Assembly: GCA_020059395.1 (NCBI GenBank)
Contig: JAGVCC010000258.1
Coordinates: 1-32,858, forward strand
From: Chitinophagales bacterium
Lineage (GTDB): Bacteria; Bacteroidota; Bacteroidia; Chitinophagales; Chitinophagaceae
Reading direction: 5' to 3'
Length of the DNA stretch: 32,858 nt
In this document: positions 24,102 to 32,120 of the stretch, one piece after another
Position numbering within the stretch: position 1 is the stretch's first letter
Layout of the letters: the number at the start of each line of letters is the position of its first letter
Made by a program: the position numbers and the translations under genes
Notes under the pieces: generated by a model
Database searches by the model: none
What the model was told of the DNA's origin: nothing
What the model saw: the letters and a program-made list of their open reading frames with translations, nothing else

Positions 24102-26876
24102 TTATAGTGAGTAGTTAAAGGTTATATTAACAGTGGTGCCAAACTGCCTTGTAAAACGGTAGGCATCAATATTTTTTTGAAACCCATCTGAGTTGTTGGC
24201 ATTTTGATAGAAATACTGCACCCTGTTAATGATGTCGGAAATATTCATTTTAATTTCACCTTTACCTTTTACAATTTTCTTAGCTAACTGAAAATCTAAT
24301 AATGGACGGGGTGCTTCATATACATCCGGAGAAGATGCGCCTGCTGCCTTATCACCTACTAAAAATATTCTTTCGCCAATTAAATTAAATAATATGGTGG
24401 CGTTTAAACCATGCTTAGGAGCATCATACAACAGCCCAAGGTTTATAAGATAATTTGACTGGCCCTGCAAGCTTCTGTCTAAATTAAACCTGGCATCTGT
24501 AACCCTGCTTTTTATGATAGCTACATTGGACTGAAACATAAAGTTTTCCATTTGGGGAGCAATAAAATCAAGCTTTTTTCTAAACTCAAGCTCTAAGCCG
24601 GCAGAGTATGCTTCTTCTGCATTTTGAAAATTGAAAGTGCTGGCACCGCCTATACCTTCGTTAAATAACTGTTCAATAGGGTCTTTAAAATATTTATAAA
24701 ATACACCTGCGCTTAACACCTCTCCTGGTTTTTTGTAAAGCTCATATCTAAGATCCAGGTTGGTAACCTTTGTACGTTTTAAAGCAGGGTTACCATTTAC
24801 TGAGGCATTTAATTCAAAGTCGTAAAGATTTAGTGAACTTAATTCTCTAAGCTCTGGCCTTATTACTGTTTGCGATGCTGAAAAACGAAGATTAGTTGTT
24901 GTATTAATTTTGTAAGTAGCATTTAAGCCGGGTAAAAAGTCGGTAACTTTTGAGTAAGTATGGCGGGGATCCCATTTTTTTACACTGCCTACTAACTGGT
25001 CAAAATGTTCTACACGTAAGCCCCAAACCAACCGCAGTTTTTCAAACAGTTCATTGTCAAACTGCAGGTAGCCTGCGTTTAAAATGGTGTTAGCCAAATA
25101 CCGGAAAGTACTTCCTTTAATGGCATCAAAAGCAACTTTATTATCGGTACCTGTGCCAAAATTTTCTGGTGCAAATATTTTATCGGCAGGCAATAGTTTT
25201 AAAGCATCATTATCAACAGGCAGATAGTTTGCAAAAAGTTTTGCATCAAACAAACGGTCTCTTACCTGAAACATGTAACCGCCTTTAATGGTTTGTTTGT
25301 TTTTAAAAGTGTAGGTTAAATCTCCGCCGGTTGTATAAATATAATCGTTTAAAATTTGGTAAATACGGCTGCCGCTTGCCTGAGAAAGTGTGTTTGAAAT
25401 AATTGCCCTGTAAGGATTTGAACTGCCTTTGTCCTTTGAATATTGCAGCCTTCTCTGGTCAGGTGAGTAGCCATCTAAAATAGTAAAAGCACCATTCCAG
25501 TTTAATTTTAAACTTTTAGTAAGGCTGTGCTGTCCGGTAAGTTGTGTGGTGAAAAAAGTGTTTTGTTTAAACGAGTATTCGTAAGCTCTTATATCTTCTG
25601 TACGGGTATCATCAATGCCATTTCTTAATATAGTGCTGTTAGCAGTATTGGTGTTTATAATACTCTTTAAAGATATTTTATTAAGGTTGTTTAACTGCAG
25701 CGATAAACTTGCCAGTGCACCCACCGATGTGTTTTGCAAATACCTTGTATCATTAAAATCTATATCGGTATTTTTAAAAGTTCTTCCGTTTTCAAAATTG
25801 TTATGTCTGTTTACAATATCCTGTATGCTGTTATTTTTTCGGTAAGTAATGCCAAAAATACCACCCAGTGTTTTACCAAACACTTTTCCTTTAAAACCAC
25901 CGTTAACTTCAAAAGCCGCATTTAAGGGTGCAGTAATTTGTGTGGGCGCCCATGCATTACGCATACTTTTACCCATGGCAGTTTTATTGGCAAAACTTGC
26001 TGTATCAAAACCACTCTTTGTAGTATAGGCAGCAGGCAAATTTCTTGTGCCGTCGTCAATACCCAACCAGTCTGTTTTACCGCCTTTATCTTCATAAAAA
26101 TTTTTTCCAATTGTTTGTGTATTAAAGCCAGAGCCAATCTGTACGTTAAAAAAGTTTTTTGCAGGTATATCTTTTGTATTTACCTGTATTAGACCACCAG
26201 CCCACTCGCCTGGATACTCTGGCACAAATGCTTTATTAACAACAATATTATCCACCATGGTGCTGGGTATAATATCAAATGAAAAAGTTTTTCTGTCTGG
26301 CTCGGTACTGGTAAGTAAAATACCATTCAGCATAGCCTGATTGTATCTGTCTGCCAAGCCACGTACCACCAAAAATTTACCTTCCTGTATGCTGGTGCCG
26401 GGTAAACGTTTTAACACCTCACCTGTATTACGGTCGGGGCTTCTTCTGATTGCTTCGGCAGAAATAACCGACGCCACCGTGTTTGTAGTTTTTTGAAAAG
26501 TAAGTAATGCGTTTGTACTTTCACGGCGGGCCGTAGTAGAGCGCACTACAACAGTTTCACTTGTTTTTGCTTTGGGTAATAATGCAATATCTAAATGAGC
26601 AATACCATCACTGCCCGTTTCTACTTCTGTAATTTCTTTACTATCGAAATTGGTTGAAGTAATTGTAACAGTGTATTTTTTACCTGTTTCAATTACCAAA
26701 CTAAAGCGGCCTTCTAAATCTGTAGCAACACCTTTACCCGTTTCTTTTATAATTACCGATACACCTGAAACTGGAGTGCCGGTTTTTGAATCAGTAATTT
26801 TTCCTTCTATTTTTCCCTTTTGGGCAAACAGACTAAAACTGCTTAAGCAAACCAATACGGATAACAATAATCTCAT
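24102..26876 (-). CDS. TonB-dependent outer-membrane receptor with CarboxypepD_reg-like domain
   Basis: A 924-residue outer-membrane active transporter. It has a signal peptide (MRLLLSVLVCLSSFSLFAQ) and then a CarboxypepD_reg-like beta-sandwich (about 20-105, GKITDSKTGTPVSGVSVIIK). The plug domain spans about 125-245, with LKRLPGTSI and LVVRGLADRYNQAMLNG, and the 22-stranded barrel ends in a terminal aromatic strand (TVNITFNYSL). It lacks the SusC signature context and has no SusD partner; its partner is the beta-helix lipoprotein downstream. ATG 26876 is chosen over the upstream ATG at 26918, because that one would read through the predicted control region and place the signal peptide internally. 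It is divergent from the porin/PiT genes, and phased repeats lie just upstream. A role in uptake of phosphate or organophosphate is inferred from context only. Confidence 0.9.
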   Translation of the reverse strand: MRLLLSVLVCLSSFSLFAQKGKIEGKITDSKTGTPVSGVSVIIKETGKGVATDLEGRFSLVIETGKKYTVTITSTNFDSKEITEVETGSDGIAHLDIALLPKAKTSETVVVRSTTARRESTNALLTFQKTTNTVASVISAEAIRRSPDRNTGEVLKRLPGTSIQEGKFLVVRGLADRYNQAMLNGILLTSTEPDRKTFSFDIIPSTMVDNIVVNKAFVPEYPGEWAGGLIQVNTKDIPAKNFFNVQIGSGFNTQTIGKNFYEDKGGKTDWLGIDDGTRNLPAAYTTKSGFDTASFANKTAMGKSMRNAWAPTQITAPLNAAFEVNGGFKGKVFGKTLGGIFGITYRKNNSIQDIVNRHNNFENGRTFKNTDIDFNDTRYLQNTSVGALASLSLQLNNLNKISLKSIINTNTANSTILRNGIDDTRTEDIRAYEYSFKQNTFFTTQLTGQHSLTKSLKLNWNGAFTILDGYSPDQRRLQYSKDKGSSNPYRAIISNTLSQASGSRIYQILNDYIYTTGGDLTYTFKNKQTIKGGYMFQVRDRLFDAKLFANYLPVDNDALKLLPADKIFAPENFGTGTDNKVAFDAIKGSTFRYLANTILNAGYLQFDNELFEKLRLVWGLRVEHFDQLVGSVKKWDPRHTYSKVTDFLPGLNATYKINTTTNLRFSASQTVIRPELRELSSLNLYDFELNASVNGNPALKRTKVTNLDLRYELYKKPGEVLSAGVFYKYFKDPIEQLFNEGIGGASTFNFQNAEEAYSAGLELEFRKKLDFIAPQMENFMFQSNVAIIKSRVTDARFNLDRSLQGQSNYLINLGLLYDAPKHGLNATILFNLIGERIFLVGDKAAGASSPDVYEAPRPLLDFQLAKKIVKGKGEIKMNISDIINRVQYFYQNANNSDGFQKNIDAYRFTRQFGTTVNITFNYSL

Positions 26877-26892
26877 GCCGTTAAATTTTATG

Positions 26893-26900
26893 CAAAGAGA
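26893..26900 (-). promoter_or_regulatory. -7-like box of the TonB receptor operon (TCTCTTTG)
   Basis: Seven of eight positions match TAnnTTTG on the minus strand, 16 bp before the receptor ATG. The phased half-site array ends 10 bp upstream, where an activator such as PhoB would replace the -33 contact. Confidence 0.45.
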
Positions 26901-26910
26901 TTGTTCCAAT

Positions 26911-26949
26911 GTTAACATGCCGTTACTGCAATGTTAACTTAATATGAAC
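26911..26949. promoter_or_regulatory. Phased half-site array A (Pho-box-like, 11-bp period)
   Basis: Four six-base half-sites start exactly 11 bp apart: GTTAAC (26911), GTTACT (26922), GTTAAC (26933) and ATGAAC (26944). An 11-bp direct-repeat period is the hallmark of PhoB/OmpR-family operators. The array stands immediately upstream of the -7-like box of the TonB receptor operon, the geometry of PhoB-activated promoters. Assignment to PhoB is inferred from spacing and from the phosphate genes around it. Confidence 0.5.
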
Positions 26950-26968
26950 AGTGTATATTGTTTGATTT

Positions 26969-27018
26969 GGTAACAATTACATCAAGCTATGGTAACATTA
27001 AGTTTACGTTTTGATAAC
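26969..27018. promoter_or_regulatory. Phased half-site array B (Pho-box-like, 11-bp period)
   Basis: Five consecutive 11-bp steps carry GGTAAC (26969), a weak CATCAA (26980), GGTAAC (26991), GTTTAC (27002) and GATAAC (27013). Four of five fit a G-x-T-A-A-C-like pattern. The array lies between the divergent TonB receptor and porin genes. A shorter pair downstream (CTTAAC 27122, GGTAAT 27133) has the same 11-bp step. An activator site for the phosphate genes is inferred. Confidence 0.5.
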
Positions 27019-27086
27019 ACAGTTGCCTCAATTTTACAAACTAAGTAATACGGACCTTTCCAGGCCTGTAATGTCTTTAAATTGCA

Positions 27087-27117
27087 AGCTCCGCCTTAAC
27101 TGGCGGGGCTATTTTTG
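27087..27117 (+). promoter_or_regulatory. Hairpin and -7 box (TATTTTTG) before the porin gene
   Basis: A 9-bp stem (AGCTCCGCC with GGCGGGGCT) is followed directly by TATTTTTG (27110-27117), an exact TAnnTTTG match. The TTG at 27082 would leave a 25-bp spacer, slightly long. The hairpin plus T run could instead act as a terminator or attenuator for transcripts started upstream. Which role applies cannot be told from sequence. Confidence 0.4.
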
Positions 27118-27201
27118 CATGCTTAACAATTTGGTAATATTGAATTGCAGTAAGTGTGTTTTTAAATGTTTTTTTTTGCAGCGCAATTTAAAAGACATTA
27201 T

Positions 27202-28404
27202 ATGAAACAAATAGCATTAACTGCGCTTGCAGTTACTACTGTTATTATTTTACATGCGCAGGCTCAGCCAGCCACAGCTGTAAAAGAAACTAAACGCTGG
27301 TATGAAACCTTTTCAATACGTGGTTACGTACAGGTACGCTACAACCGCCTGCTGGAAACAAATCCAAAACTTAAATGTGAGCAATGCGACCGCTCTGTTG
27401 GAGAAAACGGTGGTTTTATTATACGCCGGGGACGTATTATTCTTAGCGGCAACCTTACCAATAATATATACTTCTATATTCAGCCAGACTTTGGCAGCAG
27501 CACAGGCACCACACAAAATATTTTTCAGGTACGTGATGCATATATGGACATAAGCTTTGATAAAAAAAATGAGTTTCGCTTAAGAGTGGGGCAAAGCAAA
27601 GTGCCTTTTGGTTTTGAAAATATGCAAAGCAGCCAAAACCGTTTACCGCTCGACAGGAATGACGGACTGAATAGTGCTGTTTCTAATGAAAGAGATTTAG
27701 GGGCATTTTTTTACTGGGCGCCTAAAGACAGGCGTGAAATGTTTACTGCATTTGTAAGGGATAATTTTAAAGGCAGTGGCGATTATGGAGTTGCTGCATT
27801 TGGTTTATATAACGGACAAACAGCTAACCGGGCAGAACAAAACAAAAATCTGCACGCAGTTGCCCGTTTTAGTTATCCATTTAAAATTGGCAGCCAAATA
27901 ATAGAGCCTGGGGTACAGGCATATGCAGGCAAGTATGTATTACCGGCTGATTTAAGAAGTGCTGGTGTAAAAGCAGCCAATAATTTTGAGTTTGATGATA
28001 AACGGGTTGCAGCATCTTTCATTGTTTATCCTAAACCTTTGGGCATACAGGCTGAATACAACTGGGGTAAAGGCCCTCAATATAATCCTGTAAAAGATTC
28101 TATTGAGGTGCGTAATCTTGATGGAGGATATATAACAGTATCTTACAGAGCTGCTTTAAAAAACGGTATGTGTCTTTTTCCTTTTACCCGGGTGCAGCAA
28201 TACAATGGGGGTAAAAAACACGAACTGGATGCCCGTAAGTACAATGTAAAGGAAATGGAAACAGGTTTGGAGTGGCAGTTAAATAAAAATTTTGAATTTA
28301 CTGTATCTTACGTGCTGTCTCAGCGCCGATTTGAGGATAATAAAGCAAAAAATAACTTTCAAAAAGGCAATTATATGAGAATGCAGGCACAACTGAATTT
28401 TTAA
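27202..28404 (+). CDS. Phosphate-selective porin O/P family protein
   Basis: Outer-membrane beta-barrel porin of the OprO/OprP type, 400 residues. A signal peptide (MKQIALTALAVTTVIILHAQAQ) is followed by amphipathic strands. Characteristic segments are SIRGYVQVRYNR, GFIIRRGRIILSGNL, FYIQPDFGSS and FRLRVGQSKVPFGFENMQSSQNR, with a final strand ending MRMQAQLNF. A Cys pair (KCEQC) near 52-55 may form a disulphide in an early loop. The family conducts phosphate or pyrophosphate passively across the outer membrane. The ATG at 27202 is chosen over an upstream ATG at 27166, which would place residues before the signal peptide. It is followed by DUF47 and PiT genes on the same strand, making a complete phosphate import route. 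Confidence 0.9.
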   Translation: MKQIALTALAVTTVIILHAQAQPATAVKETKRWYETFSIRGYVQVRYNRLLETNPKLKCEQCDRSVGENGGFIIRRGRIILSGNLTNNIYFYIQPDFGSSTGTTQNIFQVRDAYMDISFDKKNEFRLRVGQSKVPFGFENMQSSQNRLPLDRNDGLNSAVSNERDLGAFFYWAPKDRREMFTAFVRDNFKGSGDYGVAAFGLYNGQTANRAEQNKNLHAVARFSYPFKIGSQIIEPGVQAYAGKYVLPADLRSAGVKAANNFEFDDKRVAASFIVYPKPLGIQAEYNWGKGPQYNPVKDSIEVRNLDGGYITVSYRAALKNGMCLFPFTRVQQYNGGKKHELDARKYNVKEMETGLEWQLNKNFEFTVSYVLSQRRFEDNKAKNNFQKGNYMRMQAQLNF

Positions 28405-28457
28405 TGTTAATAAATTATTACCAATAAATAATTACACAGGCTTCTTAAATCACTTTA

Positions 28458-28465
28458 TACATTTG
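28458..28465 (+). promoter_or_regulatory. -7 box before the DUF47 gene (TACATTTG)
   Basis: Exact TAnnTTTG match 14 bp before the DUF47 ATG. No TTG stands at -33 spacing. It suggests that DUF47-PiT can be transcribed separately from the porin gene. Confidence 0.5.
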
Positions 28466-28479
28466 CAAAAATTAATTTT

Positions 28480-29130
28480 ATGGCAGGATTAAACTCAATT
28501 TTAAAAATATTTTTACCTAAGGACAGGGTGTTTTTTCAACTGTTTGAAAACGTGGCAGATGAACTGGTGAAAATGGGTGAAAAATTAAAAGAGATAGTTA
28601 GTGAATCAGACTTTGATAAAAGGGCAGCACTGATAAAGGAAATTGAAGACATGGAGCATGTAAATGATGATTATACCCATCAGATATTTACAGAGCTTGG
28701 TAAAAACTTCATTACGCCTTTTGACAGAGAAGACATACACTACCTTGCCACGGCGCTGGATGATATAGCTGACTATATCTATGCATCAGCCAAAAAAATA
28801 AATTTTTACCACGTAAATCCTAACGATACTGGCATTCAAAAAATGGCCGATGTTATTGCACAGGGTTGTGTGGCTGTAAGTAAAGCCGTAAAAGAACTGC
28901 GTAACATGAAAAACATGCGGCAGATTACAGATGCGCTGGTACAAATAAACAGTATAGAAAACCAGGGTGATGATATTTTTGATATGAGCATTGAAAAACT
29001 GTTTGCAGAAGAAAACGATGCCAAAGAAGTAATTAAGAAAAGAGAAATTTATCAGGTAATGGAAATTGTTACTGATAAATGTGAAGATGCTGCGAATGTA
29101 ATTGAAAGCATAATTGTAAAGTACGCTTAG
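28480..29130 (+). CDS. DUF47 family protein, PiT accessory/regulator
   Basis: A 216-residue all-helical, PhoU-like cytoplasmic protein of the DUF47 (PhoU_div) family. Characteristic segments are RVFFQLFENVADELVKMGEKL, the conserved EDMEHVNDDYTHQIFTELGKNFITPFDREDIHYLATALDDIADYI region, and a C-terminal KKREIYQVMEIVTDKCEDAANVIESI. The Glu/Asp-rich helices correspond to metal-binding positions in PhoU-like folds. Family members are encoded directly before Pit phosphate transporters and are thought to modulate them. The gene lies 91 bp before the PiT gene, as expected. Start ATG is unambiguous. Confidence 0.93.
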   Translation: MAGLNSILKIFLPKDRVFFQLFENVADELVKMGEKLKEIVSESDFDKRAALIKEIEDMEHVNDDYTHQIFTELGKNFITPFDREDIHYLATALDDIADYIYASAKKINFYHVNPNDTGIQKMADVIAQGCVAVSKAVKELRNMKNMRQITDALVQINSIENQGDDIFDMSIEKLFAEENDAKEVIKKREIYQVMEIVTDKCEDAANVIESIIVKYA

Positions 29131-29221
29131 TTGTTCATGGTTCATTGGTAATGGTAATGGAGTACAGCGTATCGTGTACTTACTATGAACTATTTACTAT
29201 CAACTATCAACCAAAATATTT
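29131..29221. repeat. Word-repetitive spacer between DUF47 and PiT genes
   Basis: This gap is built from short related words: GGTTCATTGG, GGTAATGGTAATGG, ACTATGAACTAT, TTACTATCAACTATCAACC. The left and right parts are imperfect inverted repeats around GTACAGCGTATCGTGTAC. I believe such spacers recur between genes in this bacterial group, but no second copy exists here to prove it. Confidence 0.4.
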
Positions 29222-30931
29222 ATGACTCTTGTAATAGTAATTGTAGCCCTTGCGCTTATATTCGATTATATCAATGGCTTCCATGATGCAGCCAATTCTA
29301 TAGCTACAGTGGTATCCACTAAGGTACTTACTCCTTTTCAGGCGGTGGTTTGGGCAGCAATTTTTAATGTGGCTGCTTATTTTATTTTTAGCGATCATGC
29401 AGTTGCCAATACCATAAGCAAAACCGTTAATAAAGAATTTATTACCCTTCCCGTAATTCTTTCGGGCCTTATTGCAGCTATTTTCTGGAATCTGCTTACC
29501 TGGTGGTATGGCATTCCCTCTTCTTCTTCGCATACATTAATTGGCGGTTTTGCCGGTGCGGCAATTGCACACGCTATATCAATAAAAGGCGTAGGAATAA
29601 GCTGGGGTAAAATTGTAGAAGGCAGTATAATTTTAAAAACTGTGCTGTTCATCTTTTTAGCACCGCTTATTGGTATGGGTATATCCATCTTTATTACCAT
29701 TGTAACCATAATGCGTAACGTATGGGCCCGTATTGGCATTATAGCAGTGGCCACTTTTCTTACCGTTATACTCTTCGACAGGTTTGAAGAAAGCAAGATG
29801 GATGAAAACCTGCAAAAGTTTTTAAAGTACGATAAATATAAAACGGAAGTTACCACTGCAAACGCAAAACTAAAAGCTGACAAAAATAATGCAGCTGTTT
29901 TAATGGAGTACGAAACCGCCAAAGAAAAATTAGACAAAGCCACTCCCAACTATAAAAAATTAGCTGCCTTAGTAAATAATTTTGATAACCTGGGGGCTGC
30001 AAAAATAGCCGCTCAGGCTACAGAACAGGGGCTTTTAAAAGATATTGAAGCAAGCCGATTAAAGGATGATATACGCAATGCAAACGACTATTTAATTTTA
30101 GAGGCCGAAGCCACTGCAGATTCTTCAAAAAAAGCAGCATTTGCCGTTGCAAAAGTTGAAACAGAAAAATATAAAGAGCCGCTAAAAAAATATTTTAAAA
30201 AAGAAATTTTAATTGACAGTGCGCTTACCGCACTTAACAGCATTTACCCAATAAAAGAAGCCAACAGAAAAAAAATTAAGGATAAAATAGAAAAGTTTAA
30301 CATTGAAAAAGCGCTGGTAAAAGATATTGACAAAGCTGATAACAGCGGCATTGTATGGGGCATTATAGCATCTTCTTTATTATTCTGCCTGGTGTATTTG
30401 TATGTTGAAAAAATAAAAACACCAACCGCATATAAAGTTGCCACCATGTTTAAGCGCCTGCAGTTATTCAGTTCCGCAGCATTCAGCATTGGGCATGGCG
30501 GTAACGATGCACAAAAAGTAATGGGCATTATTGGTGCCGCACTTATAGCCAACGGCAATATTCAAAACTTTAGCGATTTACCGGCGTGGGTGCCCATAGC
30601 CTGTTATGTTGCTATTGGGCTGGGTACTATGAGTGGTGGCTGGAAAATTGTAAAAACAATGGGTACTAAAATTACCAAAGTAACCCCACTGGAAGGAGTT
30701 GCAGCTGAAACAGCCGGTGCCTTTACACTGTTTTTTACCGGGCAAATGGGAATCCCCGTATCCACTACACATACCATTACAGGCTCAATTATTGGGGTTG
30801 GGGCTACAAAACGTTTAAGTGCGGTACGCTGGGGTGTTACAGTAAATCTGCTGTGGGCATGGATACTAACTATACCAGTAAGTGGTTTGCTGGCAGCCCT
30901 TACTTACTATGTTGTTTCAATGTTCAGCTAA
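29222..30931 (+). CDS. PiT family inorganic phosphate transporter with large central insertion
   Basis: Inner-membrane inorganic phosphate symporter, 569 residues. Both halves of the inverted-repeat fold carry the PiT signature: GFHDAANSIATVVSTKVL at about 19-36 and GGNDAQKVMGIIGAAL at about 425. The conserved segments SSSHTLIGGFAGAAIAHA and GIPVSTTHTITGSIIGVGA follow the respective signatures. Between the halves, about residues 195-380 form a long charged, mostly helical soluble domain (EYETAKEKLDKATPNYKKL and similar). This makes the protein longer than the simple bacterial PitA, and coiled-coil pairing is likely. Start ATG 29222 gives MTLVIVIVALALIFDYINGFHD directly. It is the last gene of the porin-DUF47-PiT series and is closed by a strong terminator. 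Confidence 0.95.
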   Translation: MTLVIVIVALALIFDYINGFHDAANSIATVVSTKVLTPFQAVVWAAIFNVAAYFIFSDHAVANTISKTVNKEFITLPVILSGLIAAIFWNLLTWWYGIPSSSSHTLIGGFAGAAIAHAISIKGVGISWGKIVEGSIILKTVLFIFLAPLIGMGISIFITIVTIMRNVWARIGIIAVATFLTVILFDRFEESKMDENLQKFLKYDKYKTEVTTANAKLKADKNNAAVLMEYETAKEKLDKATPNYKKLAALVNNFDNLGAAKIAAQATEQGLLKDIEASRLKDDIRNANDYLILEAEATADSSKKAAFAVAKVETEKYKEPLKKYFKKEILIDSALTALNSIYPIKEANRKKIKDKIEKFNIEKALVKDIDKADNSGIVWGIIASSLLFCLVYLYVEKIKTPTAYKVATMFKRLQLFSSAAFSIGHGGNDAQKVMGIIGAALIANGNIQNFSDLPAWVPIACYVAIGLGTMSGGWKIVKTMGTKITKVTPLEGVAAETAGAFTLFFTGQMGIPVSTTHTITGSIIGVGATKRLSAVRWGVTVNLLWAWILTIPVSGLLAALTYYVVSMFS

Positions 30932-30966
30932 ATATACCTGCATTAATAAAAAATATTCATTCATAC

Positions 30967-30996
30967 AACGCTCAAAGTAATTTGAGCGTTTTTTTT
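30967..30996 (+). terminator. Terminator of the phosphate operon
   Basis: Stem AACGCTCAAA pairs with TTTGAGCGTT around GTAA, followed by six T. It ends only 14 bp before the galE ATG. Confidence 0.9.
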
Positions 30997-31010
30997 ACTT
31001 TCTTTGCAAC

Positions 31011-32042
31011 ATGAAAAAAATTTTAGTTACCGGCGGCTGCGGCTTTATTGGCAGCCATACAATTGTAGACTTAGTTGAAAACAACTACGAAGTAATTTGT
31101 ATAGATAACAACAGCAGAAGTAACGCTGCAATGTTAAACGGGGTAGAAAAAATACTTAACCGAAAAGTAAAAAACTACAAAGTTGATTTATGCAATTTTG
31201 ATGATACACATGCTGTATTTCAGGAAAATCCGGGTATTACCGGCATTATACATTTTGCAGCATATAAAGCCGTTGGCGAATCTGTTGAAAAGCCACTGCT
31301 CTATTTTGAAAACAACTTAACATCGCTGGTAAATATTTTAAAATGTGCCGAGGAATTTAAAGTGCCGCATTTTGTATTCTCTTCTTCATGTACCGTATAT
31401 GGCAACCCCGATGCTATGATTGTTACAGAAGAAACGCCACAAAAACCTGCCGAATCACCTTACGGTGCTACCAAGCAAATGGGCGAGCGCATTGTTGAAG
31501 ATGCCGTAAAAGCATCTGGCTTAAAAGCTATTTTGCTGCGCTATTTTAATCCTGTTGGCGCTCATCCGTCAATAAATATTGGAGAGTTGCCCATTGGCCG
31601 TCCGGCTAATTTAGTGCCTGCAATTACACAAACTGCTATTGGTAAATTACCCATGATGCAGGTTTTTGGTACAGATTATGATACCCGTGACGGAAGCTGC
31701 ATTCGTGACTTTATACATGTTTGCGACATAGCCCACGCCCACACACTTGCACTTGATTTTTTAGTTGCAGAAAAAAACACCAACGCCTGCGAAATTTTTA
31801 ATTTAGGTACAGGCGATGGTTATACAGTGCTTGAAGCCATAAAAGCTTTTGAAGAAGTTAGTGGCGTAAAATTAAACTATAAACTGGGGCCACGCCGGGC
31901 AGGCGATGTTATAGCCATTTATGCAAACAATAATAAGGCTAAAAAAAGTTTGCTATGGAATCCTAAATATGGCATTAGAGATATGCTGGATACCGCCTGG
32001 AAATGGGAACTAAAACTGCAAAACGAAGGCTTTGGTTCTTAA
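31011..32042 (+). CDS. galE: UDP-glucose 4-epimerase
   Basis: Interconverts UDP-glucose and UDP-galactose, supplying galactose for cell-surface glycans; cytoplasmic. 343 residues, short-chain dehydrogenase fold. NAD-binding GGCGFIG at 8-14, substrate Ser in SSSCTVYG (124-131), and catalytic Tyr151/Lys155 in SPYGATKQ. Further signatures are RYFNPVGAHPSINIGE and the C-terminal sugar-binding RRAGDVIAIYAN. All active-site residues are present. The start ATG lies 14 bp after the terminator of the phosphate operon. A near-consensus -7 box (TTTCTTTG, 30999-31006) ends 4 bp before the ATG, implying little or no leader. The transketolase gene follows after 78 bp. Confidence 0.96.
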   Translation: MKKILVTGGCGFIGSHTIVDLVENNYEVICIDNNSRSNAAMLNGVEKILNRKVKNYKVDLCNFDDTHAVFQENPGITGIIHFAAYKAVGESVEKPLLYFENNLTSLVNILKCAEEFKVPHFVFSSSCTVYGNPDAMIVTEETPQKPAESPYGATKQMGERIVEDAVKASGLKAILLRYFNPVGAHPSINIGELPIGRPANLVPAITQTAIGKLPMMQVFGTDYDTRDGSCIRDFIHVCDIAHAHTLALDFLVAEKNTNACEIFNLGTGDGYTVLEAIKAFEEVSGVKLNYKLGPRRAGDVIAIYANNNKAKKSLLWNPKYGIRDMLDTAWKWELKLQNEGFGS

Positions 32043-32120
32043 TCAATATGCTTTCTTGGTTTTGCACAATCTTTAATTTTATTACTTTTTTTCATTTTAC
32101 TTTGCACAAAAATTTTATAA

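Noticed and set aside
26877-26918. Upstream ATG at 26918 as TonB receptor start
   Set aside because: It would place the signal peptide internally and start inside the phased repeats; ATG 26876 fits the family.
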